This document shows, in pieces, positions 1 through 5,853 of a stretch of 5,853 nucleotides of DNA. Source of the stretch: Deltaproteobacteria bacterium. GTDB lineage: Bacteria > UBA10199 > SPLOWO2-01-44-7. Both the position numbers and the translations under genes were made by a program. The DNA lies in assembly GCA_016203765.1 (NCBI GenBank), contig JACQMB010000098.1, forward strand, positions 1-5,853, read 5' to 3'. The notes below the pieces were generated by a model, which was not told the origin of the DNA, ran no database searches, and saw nothing but the letters and a program-made list of their open reading frames with translations. How positions within the stretch are numbered: position 1 is the stretch's first letter; each line of letters opens with the position of its first letter.

Positions 1-1
1 C

Positions 2-553
2 GGCCCCCTGTTTGAATTTTTGGCCTCGAAGGGAAAAACACCGCCGACGATCGGCGAAAGCCCGTTGCATTATCTGCATCGGATGAAACTGCTTGCCCCT
101 CGAACAATGGCCGTCCATGCCAACTATTTGGACGATGCCGATGTGGAACTTTTACAAAAATATCAAATGAGTGTGGTCCATTGCCCCGGCAGTCACGCCT
201 ATTTCGGGCACGATCGGTTTCCGTTGGGGTTGCTGCAAGACGCCGGCGTCAATGTGGCCCTAGGGACCGACAGCCTTGCCTCCAACCATTCCCTGAGCAT
301 GTTCGAGCAGATGCGTCTGGCCTTGGACGCTTATGCCGAACTGACGCCCGAAGCCGTGTTGCGGATGGCGACGTTGCACGGCGCCGAGGCCCTGGGAATG
401 GCAAAGGAGATCGGCTCGCTGGCGGTGGGCAAACGGGCCAACCTCGTCGGGGTTCCGATGCGATATCCCAAAAAAAGTTTGGTGGAGAATGCCGTGTTCG
501 GTGAAAAAATTTCTTTTAGCATGATCCGTGGTCAGGTATTGCCTTCTCCATAA
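2..553 (+). CDS. Amidohydrolase-superfamily deaminase, C-terminal part (possible aminofutalosine deaminase, MqnX-like); 5' end outside window
   Basis: The frame is open from the window edge (first codons read GPLFEF) to TAA at 551-553, leaving about 183 residues of a protein normally 400 or more long. What is seen is the C-terminal half of an ATZ/TRZ-type metal-dependent hydrolase barrel. The late metal-ligand histidine lies in VHANYLDD (His codon 116-118). It is followed by the strand VVHCPGSHAYFGH and the aspartate motif GTDSLASN (Asp codon 269-271), then the usual tail EALGMAKEIGSLAVGKRAN that returns to the small beta-sandwich. The HxH motif and the third His must lie upstream. Members of this family deaminate adenine-like or triazine rings. 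The SHAYFGH and GTDSLASN style resembles proteins annotated as aminofutalosine deaminase, which acts in menaquinone synthesis, and the ubiD-ubiE-ubiX neighbours fit that. The family call is firm, but the substrate is inference. The tail has KRAN where KxAD is usual. The next gene begins 20 bp after the stop. Confidence 0.75.
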   Translation, partial: GPLFEFLASKGKTPPTIGESPLHYLHRMKLLAPRTMAVHANYLDDADVELLQKYQMSVVHCPGSHAYFGHDRFPLGLLQDAGVNVALGTDSLASNHSLSMFEQMRLALDAYAELTPEAVLRMATLHGAEALGMAKEIGSLAVGKRANLVGVPMRYPKKSLVENAVFGEKISFSMIRGQVLPSP

Positions 554-572
554 GGTATGTTATAGCCCCTTC

Positions 573-2015
573 ATGTCCTTCCGATCCCTCAACGATTTTG
601 TCTTATTTCTGGAAGAACGCGGGCAACTGAAACGGATTCGACAACCGATCGATCCGGTATTGGAAATTACCGAAATTGCCGATCGGGTCGTCAAGGCCGG
701 CGGTCCGGCGCTCTTGTTTGAAAATGTCAAAGGCTCTGTTTTTCCCGTATTGATTAATGCCCTGGGCTCCGAAGAGAGAATGGCCTGGGCGCTGGGGGTG
801 GAAAAATTGGACGACCTGGCCAAGGAATTGGCCGAACTCATCAAAATCCAGCCTCCCAAAAATTTACTCGATAAAATTAAGATGATTCCGAAACTGGCGC
901 AGGTGGCCAGGTTTATGCCCAAAAAAGTCGGCACCGGTGCTTGCCAGGAAATCGTGATGGATCCGCCGGATTTGTCGAAACTTCCCGTTTTAAAATGCTG
1001 GCCCAAAGATGCCGGGCGGTTTATCACTTTCGGTTTGGTGATTACCAAAGACCCCGACGCGCACATCCGCAATGTCGGCATCTACCGGATGCAGGTCCTC
1101 GACAACCAATCCACGGCGATGCACTGGCAAATGCAAAAAACCGGCCGCCGTCATTTTGAAATCTATAAAGGGCGGGGCGAAACAATGCCGGTGGCGGTGG
1201 CGATCGGCGGCGATCCGGCCATGACCTGGGCCGCCTGCGCCCCGATGCCCGACGGCCTGGATGAATTTTTACTGGCAGGTTTTGCCCGCAAACAGGGGGT
1301 TGAACTGGTGAAATGCAAAACCAATGATTTGGAAGTTCCCGCGGATGCCGATTTTATTATCGAAGGTTATGTGGACCCCAAAGAAGAATTCGTTACCGAG
1401 GGTCCCTTCGGCGATCACACCGGCTACTACACACCCCCCGAACTTTTTCCGAAATTTCATGTGACCGCGATCACTCATCGTAAAAACCCAATTTATTTGA
1501 CCACGATTGTCGGCCGGCCTCCGATGGAAGATGCGGCGATGGGGAAGGCGGTTGAAAGAATCTTCCTTCCCCTGTTGCGGATGACATTCCCGGAAGTGGT
1601 TGATATGCACGTCCCGGCGGTCGCCTGCTTTCACAATCTCGCGATTGTTTCGATTAAAAAACAGTTTCCGGGACACGCAAAGAAAATCATGCACTCCCTT
1701 TGGGGGATGGGGCAGATGATGACTAACAAGTGTTTGATTGTCGTTGATCAGGATGTGAACGTGCAAAATCTTTATGAAGTGGTCTGGCGGGTGACCAACA
1801 ACATCGATGCCCGGCGCGACATCGTCCTGGTCGACGGTCCCATCGACCATCTCGATCACGCCGCATCCCGCCAGTTTGTCGGCTCCAAGATGGGAATCGA
1901 CGCCACCCGCAAGTGGAAGGAAGAAGAATATTTTAGAGAATGGCCGGAGGATATCGAAATGGACACTGCCACCAAACAGCGCGTCAATCAGATTTGGAAA
2001 GATTTGGGGTTATGA
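573..2015 (+). CDS. ubiD: UbiD-family prenylated-FMN-dependent decarboxylase (quinone biosynthesis)
   Basis: The 480-residue protein is close in length to E. coli UbiD (about 497). It should remove the ring carboxylate from a prenylated aromatic acid in ubiquinone or menaquinone synthesis, using prenyl-FMN made by UbiX. The start at ATG 573 is chosen because MSFRSLNDFVLFLEERGQLK matches the family N-terminus; an in-frame GTG at 528 would add 15 unfamiliar residues and overlap the previous gene. Landmarks are RNVGIYRMQV (N167, R172), AMHW (H184) and EGPFGDHTGYY (E276, D281). By position these line up with the Mn/prFMN-binding Asn and His and the catalytic Arg-Glu-Glu/Asp set of Fdc1/UbiD enzymes, so the active site looks intact. 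The C-terminus REWPEDIEMD...IWKDLGL is also typical. No good Shine-Dalgarno is seen: AAGG at 552-555 is 17 nt from the ATG, so translation may depend on the upstream gene. Whether the substrate belongs to the Ubi or the futalosine (MqnL) route cannot be told from this sequence. Confidence 0.93.
   Translation: MSFRSLNDFVLFLEERGQLKRIRQPIDPVLEITEIADRVVKAGGPALLFENVKGSVFPVLINALGSEERMAWALGVEKLDDLAKELAELIKIQPPKNLLDKIKMIPKLAQVARFMPKKVGTGACQEIVMDPPDLSKLPVLKCWPKDAGRFITFGLVITKDPDAHIRNVGIYRMQVLDNQSTAMHWQMQKTGRRHFEIYKGRGETMPVAVAIGGDPAMTWAACAPMPDGLDEFLLAGFARKQGVELVKCKTNDLEVPADADFIIEGYVDPKEEFVTEGPFGDHTGYYTPPELFPKFHVTAITHRKNPIYLTTIVGRPPMEDAAMGKAVERIFLPLLRMTFPEVVDMHVPAVACFHNLAIVSIKKQFPGHAKKIMHSLWGMGQMMTNKCLIVVDQDVNVQNLYEVVWRVTNNIDARRDIVLVDGPIDHLDHAASRQFVGSKMGIDATRKWKEEEYFREWPEDIEMDTATKQRVNQIWKDLGL
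1996..2001 (+). promoter_or_regulatory. Probable ribosome binding site for ubiE/menG
   Basis: GGAAAG lies 10 nt before the ATG at 2012, inside the end of ubiD. It supports the 2012 start over the longer in-frame alternative. The match to the anti-SD is partial, and the ATGA overlap may matter more than the site itself. Confidence 0.5.
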
Positions 2016-2704
2016 ACGTCCGTGAGTTATTCAGCAACATCAGCGGCACCTACGACCTGCTCAACCGCGTCTTGAGTTTTGGCGCCGATCAGCGCTGGCG
2101 CAAACAAGGGGTTTCCCTTTTGCCGCACGGCGCCGGTGTCCGCGTCCTCGATCTGGCCTGCGGCACGCTCGACATGTCCCTTCAATACCTTCGGCAGGGA
2201 GAGGGCGAGGTCTATGCCGCCGACTTTGCCCTGCCGATGCTGTTGACCGGCCGGATGAAAGCCTCCCCCACCCTCGATCCCCGCCTTCATTTGGTTTGCA
2301 CGGACGGCACGCGTCTCCCCTTCCCCAGCCGGTTTTTTGACGCCGTGATGTGCGCTTGGGGGGTGCGGAATTTTTCAAACCTGCCGGGCGGGCTTAAAGA
2401 GATCCGGCGGATTTTAAAACCGAACGGCTCCGTTTTGATCCTGGAATTTTTCCGACCGGCCAAAACTTTTTCAAAAATTTTTTCCAAAACCTACGGCCGG
2501 CATGTAATTCCGCGTCTGGGTAAATGGCTCTCCAAAGACGGGGGGGCCTACGATTATCTGCATCGATCGGTTCAGGGGTTTTACAGCCTGGAAGAATATC
2601 AAGGGGTGTTGAAAGACAGCGGATTCGATATTCAAATCGCAAAGGATTTGACCGGCGGCATTTCCTCTTTGGTCCTGGCCAATCTGAATGGCATGTCAGA
2701 ATGA
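2012..2704 (+). CDS. ubiE: UbiE/MenG-type demethylmenaquinone / quinone C-methyltransferase
   Basis: The 230-residue protein matches the usual length for MenG (about 233) and UbiE (about 250). It is a class I SAM-dependent methyltransferase that should C-methylate demethylmenaquinone (or the ubiquinone precursor) as the last or a late ring step. The family N-terminus ISGTYDLLNRVLSFGADQRW is at residues 10-29. Motif I, VLDLACGTLD, is at 45-54, followed by DGTRLPFPSRFFDAVMCAWG and the post-motif RRILKPNGSVLILEF. The C-terminal YDYLHRSVQGFYSLEEY and LTGGISSLVLA are characteristic of UbiE/MenG. Oddities against the usual family patterns are GTLD for GTGD in motif I (L53, codon 2168-2170), Q27 where His is usual, and EFF for ExS. 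The start ATG overlaps the ubiD stop as ATGA (2012-2015), so translation is probably coupled. A longer frame from 1940 would lie inside ubiD and adds no family sequence. Methyltransferase identity is firm; the exact quinone substrate is inferred. Confidence 0.88.
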   Translation: MNVRELFSNISGTYDLLNRVLSFGADQRWRKQGVSLLPHGAGVRVLDLACGTLDMSLQYLRQGEGEVYAADFALPMLLTGRMKASPTLDPRLHLVCTDGTRLPFPSRFFDAVMCAWGVRNFSNLPGGLKEIRRILKPNGSVLILEFFRPAKTFSKIFSKTYGRHVIPRLGKWLSKDGGAYDYLHRSVQGFYSLEEYQGVLKDSGFDIQIAKDLTGGISSLVLANLNGMSE

Positions 2705-3285
2705 CAAATGAGCAAAAAATCGTTGTCGGCATTTCGGGGGCCAGCGGGGCGATTTACGCCAAACGCCTGCTCGATAATCTCGCGCGCACGTCAAACCCAA
2801 TCGCCATCGTCATGAGCGATCACGCCCGGCAGATTTGGGAAGAGGAGCTCGAAGGGTTAAAAATCGAAAATTACGACCGGCCGGTTTTCGGGATTCGCGA
2901 CTTTAACGTTCCCTTTGTCTCCGGCTCCAATGCCTGGGATGCCTGCGTGGTGATTCCCTGCTCGATGGGAATGCTTGGGCGCATCGCCCACGGCTATTCC
3001 GACGACGCGATCGCCCGCACCGCCGACGTCCAACTCAAAGAACGAAAAAAACTGATTCTGGTCCCGCGCGAAACCCCCTACAATTTGGTCCACATCGAAA
3101 ACATGCGCCTCTTAACGCTGGCCGGCGCGGTGATCCTCCCCGCCACCCCCTCTTTTTATTCCAAGCCCAAGACACTGGAAGAAGCGGTCGATACGGTCAT
3201 TGCCCGCGTGCTGGACCATCTGGGAATGGAAAACTGTCTGCGCCAACGCTGGCAAGAGGCCGCCTCATCACCAACTACTGCCTGA
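2701..3285 (+). CDS. ubiX: UbiX-family flavin prenyltransferase (makes prenyl-FMN for UbiD)
   Basis: The 194-residue protein is the normal size for UbiX/Pad1. It joins a dimethylallyl group to reduced FMN to form prenyl-FMN, the cofactor UbiD needs; it is not itself a decarboxylase despite old annotations. The family N-terminus KIVVGISGASGAIYAKRLL starts at residue 6, with S15 in the flavin-phosphate loop. MSDHARQIWEEE is at 38-49, VVIPCSMGMLGRIAHGYSDD at 83-102 and ERKKLILVPRETPYN at 114-128 (R123, E124 in the catalytic region). PATPSFYSKPKTLEEAVD follows. All are standard UbiX blocks, so an active enzyme is expected. The start ATG 2701 overlaps the ubiE stop (ATGA, 2701-2704); no clear Shine-Dalgarno is seen, which fits coupling to ubiE. 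Its last 11 bp (3275-3285) overlap the convergent end of comEC. Beside ubiD this is the textbook enzyme/cofactor-maker pair; the quinone role is inferred from ubiE. Confidence 0.95.
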   Translation: MTNEQKIVVGISGASGAIYAKRLLDNLARTSNPIAIVMSDHARQIWEEELEGLKIENYDRPVFGIRDFNVPFVSGSNAWDACVVIPCSMGMLGRIAHGYSDDAIARTADVQLKERKKLILVPRETPYNLVHIENMRLLTLAGAVILPATPSFYSKPKTLEEAVDTVIARVLDHLGMENCLRQRWQEAASSPTTA

Positions 3286-5545
3286 CAAAAGTTTGTATTT
3301 TAACTGAATTCCCATCCGTCACAAAGCTCACCGCCCCGTGGCGGTCGGTGCGGTAAACTTTCGTTCCGTTTTGCTCCAGGCGGCGGATGACCAACTCGTC
3401 CGGCATCCCGTAGGGGTTGTATTCACCGACTGAAATCACCGCGTGTTTTGGCCGCACCGCCTCCAAAAATGCGGGGAGGGTGGAGGTTTCCGACCCGTGG
3501 TGGGCGACCTTCAGGACATCCGCGCGCAAATCCGGGTTGGACTCCAGCACAACCAGCTCCCCCGCCTCCATCAAATCGCCGGGAAAGAAAAAACCGACGT
3601 TTTTATAATCGAGCCGCAGGGCCATCGAATTGTCGTTAGGGTCAAAATGGAAAATCGTCCCGCCGGGGGGCGGCATCAAAAATTCCACGCGCACGCCGGC
3701 CTCTTCCACCGGTTTTGTTCGGCGCGTGACTTTTTCGATTTTCACGTCATGCAATTTCTTTAAAAACTCCTGCCACTCCTCCGCCTCGGCTTCCGGCGCC
3801 GCATCCCCGGTGGCATACAACACCTGGGGTTCAAACTTTTCGGCTAAAAATCCCAATCCCTTGAAATGATCATGATGGGGGTGGCTTAAAAAAAGCCGGT
3901 GGACCTGGCGGATCCCCCGGCTCCACAAATAGGGAGCAACAACAAAACGCCCCACGTCCCAATCACTGCCGCGAATCCCGCCGCCGTCGATCACCCAGAC
4001 CTTCCCGTTGGGGATTTGCACCACGGCGCAATCCCCCTGTCCCACATCGACAAAAGTCACGCGCAATTTTCCGTCATACGGCATCTTCCCTCCCCAAAAA
4101 ACCAATGCCATCATCGGGACAAAAAAGACAAGCCTTCGTTTCCAGACCCACCGTTTCCAGGCCAGCAAAAAGAAAGCGCCGTAATAACAAACCAACTGCC
4201 AAAAAGAAACGGCGCCATGGTAAATAAAACTTTCGGCGTACCCGGCCAAAACGGCGTTCACTTTCAAAACAATCCCCGCCGCCCAGACGCCCCCCTCCCA
4301 CAACAGATCAAAAGGGATTCCCAACACTCCGGTGAAGAGCCAACCCAAAACCACCAGCGGCATCAAAACAAAGCTGATCATCGGCAGAATAATAATATTG
4401 GCCAGCAGGCCGAAGCCGCTGACGTTGTTGAAATGATGCAGAAGCAGAGGCCCCACCCCGGCCAACGCCAAAAAGGAGATCGCCGCGAGGTCAAACAGCC
4501 AATGCCTTCGCCCGCGCAAAAACAAAATCATGAACAGGACCGCCATGAAGGAGAGTTGAAAGCCGGCCTGAAAGAGGGCGAAAGGCTCAAAGACCAGAAT
4601 CAGAAAGGCGGCCAGGGCCCAAATCGACAAGGGGTCCGTCTTTCGCCAAACACTCAAACCAACCAGGAACAGGCTCGCCATGATTCCGGCGCGCACCGCC
4701 GAGGCCGGCAAACCCGCGCCGGCCACATAGGCCCAGACCGGAACAATGACCAACAGCGGATAGAACCTTAGAAACCGTATGGAGTTGGAAAAAGGGGGAA
4801 GGCCGGACCAAAGACGAAAGAAAAGACAAAAAAAGAGGGCAACCAGAGAGACATGCAGACCCGAAATGGCCAGAACGTGCGCCGTGCCGGTTTGGCGAAA
4901 GGCTTCCACGGCTGTAACCGAGAGATTCTGCCGCTGGCCCAGCAGTAGGGCCAAAAGCAGACCGCTCCGGTCGCCTTCATCCGCTTTCAAAATCTGTCGG
5001 CGTAGCCGATGACGAAGGGTCTCGAGCCAGGAGGGTCCCCGATCGGGACCCTGCAAGGCAACCACCCACCGGGGGTCGGAGATCGAACCGAGCGCGTCGA
5101 TCCCGGTGGAGAGATAATAGCGCCTCGCCCGAAAAGAACCGGGATTTTTAAATTCGGATGGCGGCCGAAACGAGGCCCGAAAGCGGATCCGCTCGCCCCG
5201 GAAAAAAATCCGGTCGGGCCCTTTGAGATATAATCGGACTGTTCCCCTTGCCTCCCCCCAAACCCAATCGGGCCTTGCCGCGCATTGGTCCAAACGAACG
5301 ACCAAATAAATTTTTTCGGGAAAAATCTGCGGTTCTTTGAGAATCTCACCTTCGCAATGATACGGACCGGGACCTTTCGGCAATAAAACATCCCGCGCAA
5401 AAAAAGAGGTAAAATTATGAAGAACCCATATCGTAAGCAGCTGCAAGCAGAGGAGGGGGATTAGCGGCCGGCGTATTTTCAAAGGCCTTGCTAATCTGAA
5501 CAAAAAGTCTTTTGGCCTCTTCCAGGATGCCATGGGAATGGCCAT
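3275..5545 (-). CDS. comEC: ComEC/Rec2-type DNA uptake channel with C-terminal metallo-beta-lactamase domain
   Basis: The 756-residue integral inner-membrane protein is of standard ComEC size. In competent bacteria ComEC passes single-stranded DNA into the cytoplasm, and its MBL domain is thought to degrade the other strand. Domain order is: one N-terminal hydrophobic segment (about 28-43); an OB-like soluble region (about 55-165, with C64 and C88); the competence membrane domain (about 190-485), with the signature AHVLAISGLHVS at 222-233 and VRAGIMAS at 284-291; then the MBL domain from 495. MBL motifs are DVGQGD (500-505), SHPHHDH (554-560), PGD (655-657), VAHHGSETS (680-688) and NPYGMP (710-715). 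The last motif has Met714 where His is usual. GGAAGG at 5557-5562 supports ATG 5545, but ATG 5533 and TTG 5503 or 5482 are alternatives. TTG 5482 would give MKIRRPLIPLL, a more typical short N-terminus. The gene's 5' end overlaps an upstream frame by 131 bp, and its 3' end overlaps ubiX. Identity is very secure; actual competence is not shown. Confidence 0.95.
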   Translation of the reverse strand: MAIPMASWKRPKDFLFRLARPLKIRRPLIPLLCLQLLTIWVLHNFTSFFARDVLLPKGPGPYHCEGEILKEPQIFPEKIYLVVRLDQCAARPDWVWGEARGTVRLYLKGPDRIFFRGERIRFRASFRPPSEFKNPGSFRARRYYLSTGIDALGSISDPRWVVALQGPDRGPSWLETLRHRLRRQILKADEGDRSGLLLALLLGQRQNLSVTAVEAFRQTGTAHVLAISGLHVSLVALFFCLFFRLWSGLPPFSNSIRFLRFYPLLVIVPVWAYVAGAGLPASAVRAGIMASLFLVGLSVWRKTDPLSIWALAAFLILVFEPFALFQAGFQLSFMAVLFMILFLRGRRHWLFDLAAISFLALAGVGPLLLHHFNNVSGFGLLANIIILPMISFVLMPLVVLGWLFTGVLGIPFDLLWEGGVWAAGIVLKVNAVLAGYAESFIYHGAVSFWQLVCYYGAFFLLAWKRWVWKRRLVFFVPMMALVFWGGKMPYDGKLRVTFVDVGQGDCAVVQIPNGKVWVIDGGGIRGSDWDVGRFVVAPYLWSRGIRQVHRLFLSHPHHDHFKGLGFLAEKFEPQVLYATGDAAPEAEAEEWQEFLKKLHDVKIEKVTRRTKPVEEAGVRVEFLMPPPGGTIFHFDPNDNSMALRLDYKNVGFFFPGDLMEAGELVVLESNPDLRADVLKVAHHGSETSTLPAFLEAVRPKHAVISVGEYNPYGMPDELVIRRLEQNGTKVYRTDRHGAVSFVTDGNSVKIQTFVRQ
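5032..5052. repeat. Perfect 8-bp inverted repeat (hairpin) inside comEC
   Basis: AGGGTCCC and GGGACCCT flank a 5-nt loop (CGATC). The hairpin falls in the comEC linker between the OB-like region and the membrane domain, encoding GPDRGPS near residues 166-172. No T-run follows on either strand, so it is not a terminator. It is likely incidental to the Gly-Pro...Gly-Pro coding, and no function is claimed. Confidence 0.5.
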
Positions 5546-5853
5546 TACCTGCCCGCCCTTCCAAGATCAAGGCCAGTTTGGTTTGAATGCTTTTTAGATA
5601 TTGGCGGCGTTCCAGCGTCGGGTTGGAAAGGAAAAGGGCCAAGACCACCTTCGGATCGATGTCGTTAATCCAAAGGCGTCCCTTGTTATAGGCCACCCGG
5701 ATCCCGCCGGTCATCTCCTCGTAGGCAAAGCCGAGCTTGTTCATCGATTTTTCCAAAATCCCCTGGGTCAGGGCGTTGAAATCCCTCAACTGCGTCCCAT
5801 GGTTGGTCCAGACAAAGCGGCGATACTCATCGATGGCGCCGGTCAGCCCCACC
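5415..5853 (-). CDS. Unrecognised protein, C-terminal part (at least 145 residues), upstream of comEC
   Basis: The frame is open from the window edge to TAA at 5415-5417. A GTG at 5850-5852 could be a start, but the frame continues off the window, so treat it as 5'-partial. I do not recognise the family. The visible part looks like a soluble mixed alpha/beta protein: DEYRRFVWTNHGTQLRDF, then a probable beta-hairpin in EEMTGGIRVAYNKGRLWIND. Two amphipathic, charge-rich helices follow (LERRQYLKSIQTKLALILEG and ILEEAKRLFVQISKAF). The tail is proline/alanine-rich (NTPAANPPPLLAAAYDMGSS). There is no membrane segment and no metal-binding or nucleotide-binding motif. The last 131 bp overlap the long form of comEC in another frame, so the two are probably co-transcribed. 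Coding is supported by the sensible amphipathic pattern, but the tail could be an artefact of running into comEC. Confidence 0.6.
   Translation of the reverse strand, partial: VGLTGAIDEYRRFVWTNHGTQLRDFNALTQGILEKSMNKLGFAYEEMTGGIRVAYNKGRLWINDIDPKVVLALFLSNPTLERRQYLKSIQTKLALILEGRAGNGHSHGILEEAKRLFVQISKAFENTPAANPPPLLAAAYDMGSS
5557..5562 (-). promoter_or_regulatory. Candidate ribosome binding site for comEC
   Basis: GGAAGG on the minus strand lies 11 nt before the ATG at 5545, inside the upstream reading frame. It favours the long comEC start, though spacing is slightly long. A second AGG sits only 2 nt from the ATG and is too close to help. Confidence 0.45.

Noticed and set aside
528..572. GTG start giving ubiD 15 extra N-terminal residues
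   Set aside because: The extra residues (MVRYCLLHKVCYSPF) do not match UbiD proteins and would overlap the deaminase gene; ATG 573 gives the usual family N-terminus.
554..572. Search for a promoter between the deaminase gene and ubiD
   Set aside because: The gap is only 19 bp and shows no -35/-10 pair; the genes are more simply read as one operon.
1269..1859. 196-residue open frame on the - strand
   Set aside because: It is antisense to the conserved active-site half of ubiD, with no family resemblance; a shadow of a strongly coding region.
2540..2546. Run of seven G in ubiE as a possible frameshift or phase-variation tract
   Set aside because: The frame is intact through it (KDGGAY) and the following C-terminal motifs are normal; it is too short to argue for phase variation.
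3899..4771. 290-residue open frame on the + strand, rich in Gln, Pro, His and Lys
   Set aside because: It lies wholly antisense to the membrane domain of comEC. Hydrophobic codons read in reverse give just this hydrophilic, low-complexity composition, and it has no domain or ribosome site.
5032..5052. Inverted repeat considered as a terminator or operator
   Set aside because: It is mid-gene in comEC with no T-run on either strand, and is readily explained by the coding of GPDRGP.

Overview
The window (5853 bp, about mid-50s % GC by eye) is compact chromosomal DNA from a bacterium, probably a Gram-negative. The likely respiratory-quinone genes fit an organism that makes menaquinone, perhaps by the futalosine route. 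I cannot place it taxonomically. The style (mixed AT/GC codon use, ATGA-coupled genes, a ComEC homologue in an otherwise unremarkable setting) would suit a deltaproteobacteria-like or candidate-phylum lineage, but that is only an impression.

Left half (1-3285, + strand): a tight operon-like run. It opens with the C-terminal part of an amidohydrolase that resembles aminofutalosine/adenosine-type deaminases (cut by the window edge). A UbiD-family prenylated-FMN decarboxylase follows, then a UbiE/MenG C-methyltransferase, then the UbiX flavin prenyltransferase. The last three are joined by two 4-bp ATGA stop/start overlaps. Together they read as a quinone-tailoring module: UbiX makes prenyl-FMN, UbiD uses it to decarboxylate the prenylated aromatic ring, and UbiE/MenG methylates the ring to give the finished quinone. 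If the first gene is the aminofutalosine deaminase MqnX, an early futalosine-pathway step sits beside the late steps. No UbiA-type prenyltransferase lies in the window.

Right half (3275-5853, - strand): a full ComEC/Rec2 DNA-uptake channel (OB-like region, competence membrane domain, metallo-beta-lactamase domain) points toward the quinone operon and overlaps the end of ubiX by 11 bp. Upstream of comEC, on the same strand, is the end of a protein I do not recognise. Its reading frame runs 131 bp into the annotated start of comEC.

There is no stretch over 300 bp without a gene, and I saw no RNA gene, mobile element, CRISPR array or convincing terminator. I do not see a new multi-gene system here. 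The points most worth a second look are the altered SAM-binding motif in the methyltransferase, the altered metal-site pattern in ComEC, the long same-strand overlap at the comEC start, and the unknown upstream gene.
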